Assembly: GCF_024139115.2 (NCBI RefSeq)
Contig: NC_085140.1
Coordinates: 459,699,506-459,763,505 of the forward strand
Direction of reading: 5' to 3'
Length of the DNA: 64,000 nt
DNA from: Armigeres subalbatus
Lineage: Eukaryota; Arthropoda; Insecta; Diptera; Culicidae
The notes below the pieces were generated by a model that worked only from the letters and a program-made list of their open reading frames with translations, made no database searches and had not been told where the DNA came from. Position numbers and translations under genes: made by a program. Shown one piece after another: positions 46,300 through 56,734 of this stretch. Positions within the stretch are counted from its first letter, which is position 1. Each line of letters opens with the position of its first letter.

Positions 46300-46654
46300 C
46301 GGCGTTGAGTATTATTGGTCAGAGGCATGACAGATTCGGAAAAGTAACAACGGCTGTCGCTGCGGTGATGGTGCAGCAGAATATTTTTCGTTACATTGGT
46401 GGTGGCTGTCGTGACAGCAGCAGCGCTTTATGTACTTTACCAACCACCATCGTCGGCGGATCTGGCAATCGATGGCGTCTATAGCGCTGAATCATCGGAC
46501 GGTGGTTGCGCGATCGAGTGGATGATGTTAATGAGGAACGTCGTTTCTTTTCAGGGCCACTATTATATTAGGAAAGAAGCTCAAGTTTAGATAATTTCCC
46601 CAAAGGGCAACCGTAATGAACTGGGAAATTATCCAGTGAAAAGTTGACTTTATA
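46300..46654. repeat. Repeat R related segment
   Basis: GTGGCTGTCGTGACAGCAGC, TCGTCGGCGGATCTGGC and GATCGAGTGGATG belong to the reverse-orientation repeat R sequences also seen at 47190-47430 and 49170-49860 (GTCGGTAGCAGAATCA, GGTGGTTGCTG, GTCGTCGGCGGAAAG). Confidence 0.4.
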
Positions 46655-47156
46655 GGGTAACCGTACCCTTAGTGGAGGTAGCACCAATAGTGGAGGTAGT
46701 GGGGTTTTAATGAGATTTATAATATTTATAGACTTTACGATGGTTTCAGTTGATGCGTCGTGCTTTAAATATCCTGTTAAATGCAACTTACCTTAATATT
46801 TCGCTTGAAAAACTATTGAAAACAATGATTTTCCTTAACAAAATTGACTCCCTTGCACCTATAGTGGTGCAACTGTACCAATAGTGGCGAGTCTCATAAG
46901 ACACCAATGGATAGCACCACTACAGGAACCAAAATTAATTTTTACCGCCACTAAAGGAACAGTGTACCCATAGTGGTGCAAGCAATATTTGGTAATTGTT
47001 GATGTTAAAAGACATCTATCTCATTTTTGTTAGCAAATTTATTAGTTTATATATTGACTAAGATAATAAAGCAGTAAATTTCCCATAATTATCAATTTTT
47101 TAAAAATATTTTCTTTTGTGGATCTACTAATACCTCCACTATTGGTACCGTTACCC
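46655..47156. mobile_element. TA-flanked TIR element, 502 bp
   Basis: GGGTAACCGTACCCTTAGTGG at the left mirrors CCACTATTGGTACCGTTACCC at the right, with TA at 46653-46654 and 47157-47158. The words CCAATAGTGGAGG and ATAGTGGTGCAA are repeated inside in both orientations near the ends and the centre. It has no transposase. It is probably a Tc1/mariner/pogo-type MITE. Confidence 0.8.
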
Positions 47157-47609
47157 TACGAACTTTCTTCATAGAACAAAGCATAAGTAATCGTTTGGCG
47201 TCGGTAGCAGAATCATGGCGGTAGTGTCGGTCCGAGCATCGACTGTCGTCGGGTGGTTGCTGCCGAAATTTATTCATTAATGTGGCATTTGCAACGATTT
47301 GGATGTTGTCGACACAAAGTTAAGTCATTGGCGAAAAGTGAAATTTTGATTTTGGTTGACGTTGAGCCGAAGTCACGAATAGCACACAATCACTAATTTT
47401 GACCAATGAAGGATTATTTACCGCTGTCCGAAGACATTTGCCTAAATTTCCTGTAACAATTTACCGGTGACCACCGCCGATGCGGATACTAAGATCGTTC
47501 TACCTTCTCGGCGACATCTCGAATACAATGATGCACGCGGGAAAGCACCTTTCTTGCAATCAATAAAGTAAGCCTTTTTGTTAATCGGTATTGGTGCAAA
47601 TATGATTAT
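47157..47609. repeat. Repeat R related segment, then unrecognised DNA
   Basis: GGCGTCGGTAGCAGAATCATG, CGACTGTCGTCGGGTGGTTG and GAAAAGTGAAATTTTGATTT (47190-47360) are shared with 49300-49480. Nothing is recognised from 47430 to 47609. Confidence 0.4.
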
Positions 47610-47674
47610 ACGGGCTTGATGGTTACCACTTCTGCCTTATATGCAGGAGGTCGTGGGTTCGATCACAGGCCCGT
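47610..47674 (+). tRNA. tRNA-Ile(UAU)-like sequence, SINE head or tRNA pseudogene
   Basis: ACGGGCT at the 5' end pairs with AGGCCCGT at the 3' end. An anticodon arm CTGC-CTTATAT-GCAG gives a UAU triplet, and GTGGGTTCGATCACAG resembles a T arm with a B box. The D arm is shortened and the T stem is imperfect. Sequence continues past the end into CCATTCCTTCTACTTTGTGT rather than a terminator. I therefore read it as the head of a tRNA-derived SINE (possibly gecko-like), interrupted 13 bp later by Feilai. A functional tRNA is unlikely. Confidence 0.5.
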
Positions 47675-47687
47675 TCCATTCCTTCTA

Positions 47688-48005
47688 TGGGGACCTCCTT
47701 AGCCTAGCGGTAAGATGCACGGCTATAAAGCAAGACCATGCTGAGTGTGGCTGAGTTCGATTCCCGGTGCCGATCTAGGCAATTTTCGGTTTGGAAATTG
47801 TCTCGACTGCCCTGGGCATAGGGTATCATCGTGTTAGCCTCATGATGTACGAATGCAAAAATAGTAACTTGGCTGAAACCTGCTTATTGTTCATTCAGCA
47901 CTTCCACAGTTATTAACCACGTGTGGAAGTGCTGAATGAACAATAGGCAGCGAGGCAGCAATGTCCCAGTGGGGGATGTAATGCCAAATAGAAGAAGAAA
48001 AAGAA
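47688..48005 (+). mobile_element. Feilai SINE with 15-bp target duplication and internal hairpin
   Basis: Full-length plus-strand copy: GGACCTCCTTAGCCTAGCGG head, GTTCGATTCCCGG B box (47757-47769), body, and AGAAGAAGAAAAAG tail. The direct repeats GTTCCATTCCTTCTA flank it at 47673-47687 and 48006-48020. Unlike the other copies it holds a perfect 23-bp inverted repeat (47887-47909 and 47921-47943). The segment normally read once (GGAAGTGCTGAATGAACA) is present here in both orientations. Confidence 0.9.
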
Positions 48006-48020
48006 GTTCCATTCCTTCTA

Positions 48021-48294
48021 CTTTGTGTCTTTCCTTATATTTCTCATATTCTAGCAATCGTTAGAACTGGAAATGGGCTTTCATACCATTTGCATCTTCT
48101 ATCCTATACCTACAAACTTGACTAGTTCTGGCAGGTGACTGTAAAAATTCGAAATGAACGAAGAAGCTCGTTGCGTCATCCCATTAGAAAATACATCACC
48201 CTTTCATTACTATCACAGTGACAACCCGTTAATTAAGACGAACCTCTGCTATAGAACCTAACTCCAAAATTCCAATAAAATACCACATGAACTC
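48021..48294. other. Probable body of the SINE interrupted by Feilai, then unassigned DNA
   Basis: The sequence after the right target repeat (ACTTTGTGTCTTTCC...) presumably continues the tRNA-Ile-like SINE. Its 3' end could not be defined. Confidence 0.3.
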
Positions 48295-48530
48295 GTGGCA
48301 ATTGCAGAGGTGTTCTCGGCTTACAGTGAGCGAGTGATTGCATAATCATTTCCTTCCCATCCCCGATAAACCGTGAGGACGCGGCCAGCACCGTTATCGA
48401 CCATTGAAAATACTAGAGCTCTCGAACTGTGCACATTAAGGTTGGAAAGCAAATCCCAAATGCCATTCCTTGTGCAATAGCGATTGATCTGGTCTACGAA
48501 ATGCACGGTCATCATGCTCATGCTCATTGG
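48295..48530 (-). repeat. Dispersed repeat D, copy 2
   Basis: Reverse complement of the family at 19866: GCAGAGGTGTTCTCGGCTTA at one end and CATCATGCTCATGCTCATTG at the other, with GTGAGGACGCGGCCAGCACC inside corresponding to GGCGCCGGCCACGTCCTTAC. Confidence 0.55.
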
Positions 48531-48540
48531 TGCAAATCTA

Positions 48541-48673
48541 GATCAACATTTGAAAAGGGCGTAACAGCCAAAATTTAATCCTTCTGATTCTTTGTCTACA
48601 TATAAAGCTATATATGTGGACAAAGAATCAGAAGGAATACATTTTGGCTATTACGCCCTTTGCAAATGTGGTC
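48541..48673. mobile_element. Palindromic MITE P, copy 1
   Basis: Arms of about 60 bp: GATCAACATTTGAAAAGGGC and on to CTTTGTCTACATATA are mirrored by TATATGTGGACAAAG and on to GCCCTTTGCAAATGTGGTC. A few mismatches lie between the arms. TA flanks at 48539-48540 and 48674-48675 suggest Tc1/mariner-type targeting. A transcript would fold into one long hairpin. Confidence 0.8.
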
Positions 48674-48675
48674 TA

Positions 48676-49169
48676 GAAATATGATTTGCAATCGTGACAC
48701 CTTTGGCCGATGACATACTGACGCGTGTAGATAAACAGATGGCAGTTATTCGTTACTTATTTATCGAGATAAATAGGTTGTTCTAAAAACGCAAGGTATA
48801 ATAATTTATTTCTCGCTTAACTTTTCAAATGGACCTAAGTAACATTTTTTCATGATTTAATTTGAGTATTGCAATCAAAAGCTTTCATATTGGTCTGTTG
48901 ATTGAAGTATTAAAATTAAATGGAAAAGTTACGATTTGGATTTTGGTCAGTTTCACCCTAAAGCTAAATCTTTTACGTTTTGAGCAACACAATTCATTCG
49001 AGAGATATGATTTCTGATTACTCAGCTTGGCTGAAAGATCTCAGAAATCAGCAGATTTGTGCTTTTTGGTTGCTGTAAGTTGAAAAGGCGTATTCATTTT
49101 CAAATTCGATGATTTTCATAACCATCATTTTGCACAGAAGATAGACTCAATTTCCATTAATTCTGTTCA
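48676..49169. other. AT-rich DNA, no recognised feature
   Basis: No frames or repeats of note. Confidence 0.35.
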
Positions 49170-49900
49170 AATTGCGATCGTCGCCGTTTGCTGAAGAACG
49201 CCACATCATTAACGGAGATTGTTGCATTAACAAAGACATTAAATAATAATAATAATTTATTAAATAAATTTTATTCGATCAGATTATCAAACACAACAAC
49301 ACTAAAGTTGCCGTCGGTAGCAGAATCACAAGTGTGCGTCAAAGAGAGACGCTGCAATAAATCATGGTGACAAAAAAATATCTATGGCGTTAGTATCGGT
49401 GGTCGACGGCAGGTGGTTGCTGTCTTAATCGATTTAGCTGTCGTCGGCGGAAAGTGAAATTTTCTCGCAAGATTCTGACTTTGATTTTGTTAACAATTAA
49501 TTGCATATTATTCGGCAACTCCGGCCGGCCGTACATTTTTGTTGCTATTAGGGATTCATAATACGTATTATTGAAAATAAACAGGTTCTTTTCAGGACCA
49601 CCATTTGTTCGAGAGGAAGTTGATTTGAAATGCATTTTCTCCACAATACAAAACACAATCGCTTGGCAAAGACGACAGACAGTTCAATTGTAACGATGCC
49701 GTTGGTAGCGGAATCTCGAGAGCGCATCGGAGGGGTAAGACGCTGCACTGAATTTTTCGATTGGCAGGGATGGCGTCCGTAACGTTTCAGCGGCAAATTA
49801 CCAGTACTTGTGTTTTGTTGGTATTGGTGTTTCCAAATACGCATTTTCAAAAATCATAGACGTTGTGTACAAGACACGACCGCTCGACGTAAACTAAGTA
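49170..49900 (-). repeat. Repeat R, reverse-orientation units
   Basis: GCCGTCGGTAGCAGAATCAC, GACGGCAGGTGGTTGCTG, CGGCGGAAAGTGAAATTTTC, GATGCCGTTGGTAGCGGAATC and AGCGCATCGGAGGGG are the complement of repeat R landmarks at 18.1-22.9 kb. The short minus-strand frames here (49390-49850) are repeat-derived. An AAT microsatellite lies at about 49240-49257. Confidence 0.5.
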
Positions 49901-50705
49901 AAACACTAGAGACCTCCTTTGATATTAAAATGGCAAAATACTGAAAATAGAATAAACGTGCACCATTCAAAGACCATTTGCAATACGTTTCATATAAAAA
50001 ATATACTTAAAATATCAAACGTTTTTCAAAAACCTATGAATTACAAAACTGTCGGTCATTTTGCACTTGTACACCCAACCAGTGACTGTGAGATTTTCTA
50101 ACAATTATGTATAAGAACCTACCAAAACATGTATAAGAACTGGGTATATGCGAAATTGTTAGATTCTTATCAGGCATTGCAATATCACCTGAGCACAGGA
50201 TATTATCTTTTCTTATGCAAAGATATTATCCCTAATCAAAGAGCACTCTGGAAAGATATTATCATTTGAGCATTCAATGATGATCCAGATAGCCAGCGTG
50301 TTTCGGGATTTGTTCACGTTGCGAGGGCGTTGCTACAACAAAAACAGTGAACAAATGTTTCTCCATGGCGAACATTGCACTTTGTTTACTGAGCAGATAG
50401 ATAACTAAGATCGATATCCCTGGATATCATCAGTATCTTTGCTCAGAAGATCGAATGATGGGATAAAATGCAATGCCGGATTCTTATACAAAAAATGTCA
50501 GCTCACTAACAAATATTGTAAGAAAAGCTTTCAAAATTGTAAGGTCTCATACAATATTTGCATAAGAAAAAGTACCTGGCGAACAGAAAATACATGTCCG
50601 GAAGCGAAAATGAATGTTTATTGTCCAATGTTTCATTAATAATATCACTTACCAAGGAGAATCCAGACGTATGTTACTTTTCTTCTTACCCTTCTTCACT
50701 AATGC
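49901..50705. other. No recognised gene
   Basis: AT-rich. TTGTGTACAAGACACGACCG near 49862 resembles TTGTGTACATGACACCACCG at 19034 and so marks another dispersed repeat edge. Short frames are unsupported. Confidence 0.35.
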
Positions 50706-50970
50706 AATCCAATTCCTATGACAATCGTGAAGATGCAGAGGTATTCTCGGTCTCTAGTAACAATGACTGTCATACAAATGTTCCTGACCATAAGGACGTG
50801 GCCGACGCCATTATTGATTCTTGAATAATAGAACTCTCGCATTGTGCACTTTGATGATATGTAGCCAATTCCAGACTCCATCTATTGGTACCTTATGCAA
50901 CTACGATCGTTCCGGTCAATCATGGAGTAGCAACTACGAATTGTATGGTCATTCTGCTCATAAAGCTGTC
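50706..50970 (-). repeat. Dispersed repeat D, copy 3
   Basis: It contains GACAATCGTGAAGATGCAGA, GGTATTCTCGGTCTCTAGTA, CCATAAGGACGTGGCCGACG and GGAGTAGCAACTACGAATTG, the complement of the copy at 19866-20140 and in the same order as 48295-48530. The 88-codon frame across it is not a gene. Confidence 0.65.
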
Positions 50971-51384
50971 CACGTTAAATTTTGGACACCCATCTTTCAA
51001 TGCAATTTTTAAACATTTTTACAAACTACGGAGACAATCCATTTACATGCCAGCCAAAGCTCTCCGGTTTATATGCTGCTTTCATCATGTTTTAGCTCAC
51101 GTCTGAATTGATGAAATGACGAAAAATCGAGCATTATCGAACTGTCCGAAATCTAACGTGGACAGGCTTCACTCATGCTCACGTGCCAACAAAATCCATC
51201 TGATGGCTTTTCGAATTCTTCAGTTTTATTTTCAAAAGCAATGCATAACAAACAACACTTCACTAACAGACAAGCAGACGTCTTACTTGGAACAAAATGC
51301 AATCAAAATCCTCGGCACGGAAACATTATCGCACATCATAGCTTTTCTCCATGACAAATGGATAGGGTGAATGTGATAGCGTTT
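50971..51384. other. No recognised feature
   Basis: Short frames on the plus strand (51116-51370) lack any domain. Confidence 0.35.
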
Positions 51385-52118
51385 AACACGGATAGAAATT
51401 TCATTCATTTGATTCAAAAATATTCATGTTTGTTCACAAACTGATAATATGTTTGAATCAAACATATTTATTTTGAAAATTAAATTTAATTCCTGTTTGT
51501 TTCATGCGTGCACTAGTGGATAGCCCCTCGCTCGCTCTTGCAAAAGTAAACAAAAACTTCAGTTCGGGTCAGGTCCGATTGGATTCCAGCAAAGAAATGG
51601 AAGCAAGTTTTTTCTTGCTTCCAAATTGCTGATGAGGATGTTTTTCAGGTACAATAAGGTAAGTAAATGAAATATGAACGTTAGCAATTGTGGAATCTGG
51701 TAGTCAAATGCTACCAGAATATAAATATTGCAATAATTGATAGGAAAATATTTTTGCGGCCGAACCAAAACAATAATATCCATGTTTGATTCAATAATTT
51801 CGGTGGTTGAAGCAACGTAAAATGCATATTTCTAGACCAACATTTGAAAAGGGCGTAACAGCCAAAATTTATTCCTTCTGATTCCTCGTCTACATATATA
51901 GCTTTATATGTAGCCAAAGAATCAGAAGGAATAAATTTTGGCTGTTACGCCCTTTTCAAATGTTGGTCTAGATTTGATTTGAAAATATTTTTCGTTTGCT
52001 TCAAATGTAACATTATGTTTGTTTCAAACGTATTTATGTTTGGTGCTAGAACAAACTGAACTTTTGTTAGAATTTACCTCAAATATGTTTGTTTGAACCA
52101 TACTTTTTCTGCGTGAAT
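51385..52118. mobile_element. AT-rich inverted-repeat element candidate
   Basis: The left end CACGGATAGAAATTTCATTC and the right end, read in reverse as CATTCACGCAGAAAAAGTATGG, are loosely similar. ATGTTTGTTTCAAAC-type words recur in both orientations near each end (51425-51465 and 51985-52095). It encloses the palindromic MITE at 51835. The boundaries are uncertain. Confidence 0.4.
51835..51968. mobile_element. Palindromic MITE P, copy 2 (near-perfect hairpin)
   Basis: GACCAACATTTGAAAAGGGC, then GTAACAGCCAAAATTTATTC and CTTCTGATTC, is mirrored almost base for base by GAATCAGAAG...GCCCTTTTCAAATGTTGGTC. TA flanks lie at 51833-51834 and 51969-51970. It is closely similar to the copy at 48541, with a fragment at 44248. 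The better arm identity suggests this copy is younger. Confidence 0.85.
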
Positions 52119-55100
52119 GAAAAATGGAACAGTTCACATGTATTCTGAACTAATTCAAATTATTAATAATTATTAATTTCATTCAGGACTTTTGTTTTGA
52201 AAATATCAAACCTCTTTCGCTCTTTTGTGTTCTTTCTATTGATTGGAAGTCTCGCCCACCCAAAAAATAACACACGAATTAGCGAAATAATTGAAGACTG
52301 CACACACTTGTACAAGACCATTTCTTCTCATACTTTTCATGTCTTCCATAGTGGGAAGCGTATAACATGATGAAACAGATTGTAGCAAACGTATGCTGAG
52401 AAGAAAAGTTTTGTTGTCAGGTGCTTCAGCAAACCCATAATCTAAAGGTGTGAAATATCTAGTCTAGACAGTTTCGTGGTGGTTTTCGGCGAACATGGGA
52501 ATGCCATTTATTGATAGGCTCTTCGCAGTAATCAAAACCATCAATCACAGATTTATCCAATTCAACGAATTATTGAAGCGTATTTATCAGAACTGCTTGA
52601 ACCAGCAATTTATTTCCTGTTATGCAAGAATAAATTTTAATTAATCTTCTTCAGCAAATCCCACGAATTAGAATGTTCTTCTTCCAGGAATTATTCAACC
52701 TACCTCGTGTGGATGGACCCTGTAATTATTCCCATCGGCGAAACTTTGTTTCCTCCAAATGTTTCCACGTATTCCACCACGAGACTGCTGGTAAATCGAA
52801 AACACGTCTTTCCGAAACGCCCCGGACAAAATGATGATCGTACAACAACGGACTGAACAAATCTGACAAGATCACAAAATTAGTTCCTCCTTCTCTTTTC
52901 AATCACTATCTGATCCCCATTCAGCGTAGCCGGGCTTGGACTCGGCATATCTACCGTTTGAAGCTTTCATTCATAATTTTTGAGGTACGGACCCATGCCT
53001 TGGGAAAACTCGTTTGATCGACACACGCTGCTCGCGATCGCACAAACATGTTGTTGTCGTAGGTGTTATGAATGGGGAATCCCACTTTGTAGGAGAAAGA
53101 GGGACGGTTGTAGGGTTCCTTCCGGTTATCGTTCTGCATTTGTTACATGAACATACCCCCCGGTGGTCAATCAAAAGCATGTACTAACGCGTCAATTAGC
53201 TAATTGTATTGTACAACACGGCAGCAAACTGGTTTCTATTGTAGAGGTGACACCAAAACTTAGGCGATGATTTGGCAGCCAATCTGGAAATCGGCGTGAG
53301 ACCTTTTGGCTTCATGGCATAGAAAATTACGTACTTTGCATCTGATTACTTTGGGAAAAAATAGTCATCGTTAATTATGTATTTAAGGCAATCCTCGAAA
53401 AATGATGAGGTTTTAAATAGACTGACTTTATGCCTATTGTAATACTTAGTTCCCATGAATCCACTACAGTACGAACATAATTGACAATCCGTAGATGCCA
53501 AACCTCATGACGCCCGAACACAAAACAAAAATTCAACTTGCTGAAAATAATCGTCATTTGTATACTGCTATAAACTTACCTTGCCATCATCAATTATTAA
53601 CATAATTATAATTTCATCGCACCTCTCTACGAGAACGTCCATCTGCTTCATCGTAGCAACGGTGCCGAGGCAGATTTTCATAATTCTTAATTATTTCAAT
53701 TGGAGTTTGAGTTGGAAATGGGACTTACCGTGAAGAATATTAGCTCGCGGTCTCTCACGCAGTATTTAGAGACAAAAAGGGACTGGGATCATAAACGATC
53801 ATCATTACGTCTACCCGGACTTTGATTCTGGCTGGCTGGGTGACTAACGCACCGAGGAAGAGGGGGTTGATTTTTTCCAGTGCTGAAGAAAAATGATAAT
53901 TGCCTTCATAAGGTCGTAATAATGATACAAAATTTCATTCAAATGAAGGCCGAAGCTGAGCTTGATTGCTTGCTTGGAGGAAGAGGAGATGGTTAATTTG
54001 AATAATCAAACTGAAGAATGAAGCTTCGGATGAGGGCTTCGAATTTGATTGCAACTGAATGGTGGATGGTTCAGAAATTTTTCTCCGCAACGTTGAAGTT
54101 CGATGTTTATTTTCAAGTAGGTATTCTATGTAAAAATGGTAAACCTTCTTCATTGTAAATCAAGTATAGTTGGAGAATAACAGTATTCAAAAATTGCAAC
54201 AAAATGTTGATCCGTGCGACATACTTTAAAATATCGCATCCAGAAAAAAATAAAGCTATTTAAATTAAAACTAGTTTATTTTTACACAATCGTGGATTTT
54301 TAAATTTATTTGGATTTAAAATTACAGTGCGTTCGTTTACTTTTGCGTTTATTTTCATGCTCCAAATATTATGTGCTTTAAAATAAACGTTAATTTACTA
54401 AATATTTTTGGCTGTGTAGGTTCAATTGATTTTCTAGCAAGAAATGAGATTTATTTTTAAATTATGTGATAAAATTGAACAGAATAGTAAAAACATACTT
54501 TTCAAATCTGTGAAATAATAAAAAAAAGTAGAGTTCAACAAATTTAAAATATTGTATGCTTTACTGCAACACCTACTCTACTCTTGCTGTCGTGTCCTGG
54601 TTGACGGAACCGAAGGCTAATGTGCTTATAATTGTAGCTATTCTGAATACTCTGTATGCCACATCTTTACTCGTGATCCTGCCACCTTCATCGGATCATC
54701 AAGCCTGATCCCAAAAGCTTGGCGCCTTGACATTCCTCCTTCTTGCACCTTCCTCAATCCGTGGCGCCTCTTATTCCCGTATATTATTTTTTTCGGTCTA
54801 AAAAGTCTACAAGGTAGCTGCACAAACAAAAAGTGCCGATTGTCATTTTGCCTGAAGGAATGCACACCTTTCCGCCTCCATCTGTGGCAACTGATGCCAG
54901 CGGTCCGTATCCACCTTCTCGAGTGGAACTTGGCATTTGTACGGTGGTTTCTCCTTTAATCTCGAAGATTGACCTTAGGCAATTTTGTCAGATGGTCGCC
55001 AGGAGGAAGACGCAATTTGAATATTTTGATTTGAATATTGTAATTACAGATAGTTAGACTAAAGTGATCGCATGCTTGGAGATTTTTACTTTGTGGTGTG

Positions 55101-55369
55101 TTTAGTTTTTTTTCTTTGTATTTTAATTGATCATAGATTCAGAATATGAATTCCATGTTAGTCACGAATTATCTCGGCCTTTATGGAAATATGTCGTGCT
55201 AGGGGTGGCACAGATTTCTTGCAGTTAGCGTGAGGGACGTAATAGTAATGATAGTGAAGAAGAATGTGAGGTAATTTTTCAACAATAAAGGAAGTTGTTA
55301 TTAGGGAAATTAATGTCTCATTGCATATTCTAATTTAAAAGGCTTGAGCAAGCATAGTTAATAAATTTG
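52119..55369. other. Long stretch without a supported gene
   Basis: GC-richer patches at 52700-53170 and 54640-55030 hold overlapping frames on both strands. One, minus strand 53139-52951, reads 62 codons beginning MQNDNRKEPYNRPSFSYKVG but has no clear splice sites or domain. The remainder is AT-rich. Confidence 0.35.
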
Positions 55370-55380
55370 CTAACCGATTT

Positions 55381-55429
55381 TTTTTTGTGTCTTTATTAAG
55401 GAGACTTTCAGCCCTAGGCTGGCTCGTCT
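55381..55429 (-). mobile_element. 49-bp retroposon made of a 3'-tail hairpin (copy 4)
   Basis: On the minus strand GAGACGAGCCAGCCTAGGGC then TGAAAGTCTC folds into a stem-loop. It is followed by CTTAATAAAGACAC and a short A run. The direct repeats CTAACCGATTT at 55370-55380 and 55430-55440 flank it exactly, so the 49 bp are a complete insertion. Confidence 0.75.
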
Positions 55430-55441
55430 CTAACCGATTTT

Positions 55442-56734
55442 TGATGAAATTCTTTTAAAGATTATTTACGGTTGACAGCTGGATTTGTAAGACGCGTTAC
55501 TCGGAAATCACAAAAACCTTTACAAAATCAGTGAATTCTCGCTATAGCAATATTAAAGAGACCCTCGCGTAAAGGAGATCCAGTAGTTAACAATTATCTA
55601 AAAGTAATACAAAAAACGAAAATGTACAGCTAGAATTCATATCCATCTAGTTGGAAATCACATCGACTGGCAGAGAGCTTACTGTAGAGCACAACTGCTC
55701 CTTGGGCTGTTGATTGATTCGGGGAAGGTGAAAACAATTAGAACCGTCAACGAAGAACCGATGGGCAGAATCTAATTTCCATACGCTTTAGACACGGCTT
55801 CGGCTGTCCCAGGATGAAAAAAAAAACTATTTTTAAAAAACACCGTCCCTCGTGGTCTGGAAACATACATAATTTATTCATCAAAGCAACCTTTTGTATT
55901 CATCGGCCAGCAAAAATTTGCGCGGTTGCTGAGATCTGTCGTTTTTTTGTATCGTTCACCTTCTTGCCTTCTTGTCGATCGGCTTTTTCCTCCGAACGAG
56001 CTGAGACGATTCCCATCAGTGTCAATAGTGTGGTGGGTTGCTTTGATGGTCCCCCTTGCATTGACGAGACTTTGATTTGTTTTTAATTTTGTTTCATCTT
56101 TACGCGCTTGTGGTGCGCCTCTCGCTCCGACGTCGGTGTGTTGTCGGTGTGGGTATGTGTCCGCAGGTAGATTATCGTGGCTACCGGCTCGCTTTGAGAT
56201 TCCTTTTTCGGTGCGGGCATACGGTTGAATTATGCTTCGGATCGGAAAGATCAATAATATCCAGCCGGAATAATTCAGATGTTTGAGGAAAGGAAATTGG
56301 TGCTTGACAAAAAAAATGTTGGAAAGGTACTCTTTTTATCACAAATGGGAGACACAATTCTACGATAATCGTTCTGGAAAATAATACAATGGAGATTGGC
56401 GAAACTTATTTTCTTGTAACTACAGCTACAAGCATCCAGTATTTGTTTTTAACAAGAAATTAACTACATTAACTAAAACACATTCTAAAATTTATCATTC
56501 GACAAGATAAAACTTTTCCATTAAATCCATCCCTTTGATTTTAACAGTGAGGCGTACTTCGTACTTGACGCGATTCAAAAGTCTTATGAAATGAAGATAT
56601 TCCATCAATTAAACTTATAATAATTTTCATTTCATTTTAGAGAATCGAGTTGGGTTCGTCGCTTAAGTATTTGGCTTTTAAACTACTGATAACCCTTGCG
56701 CACTATATAAGCAGATGTTGTAGAATATTCATTT
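55442..56734. other. No supported gene; GC-richer 55800-56290
   Basis: Frames of 90 (plus) and 126 (minus) codons overlap at 55814-56254 with no domain or splice context. The remainder is AT-rich. Confidence 0.35.

Noticed and set aside
50558..50824. 88-codon frame with NNDCHTNVPDHKDVADAI
   Set aside because: It lies across dispersed repeat D copy 3.
52951..53139. 62-codon minus-strand frame beginning MQNDNRKEPYNR
   Set aside because: Composition is coding-like, but there is no domain, no clear splice site and no neighbouring exon; left unannotated as a gene.
54638..55057. Overlapping plus and minus frames in a GC-richer patch
   Set aside because: Both strands are open over the same bases and neither shows a recognisable domain; it may be an old repeat.
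55814..56254. 90- and 126-codon frames on opposite strands
   Set aside because: Overlapping frames in GC-richer DNA, with no family resemblance, splice sites or start context.
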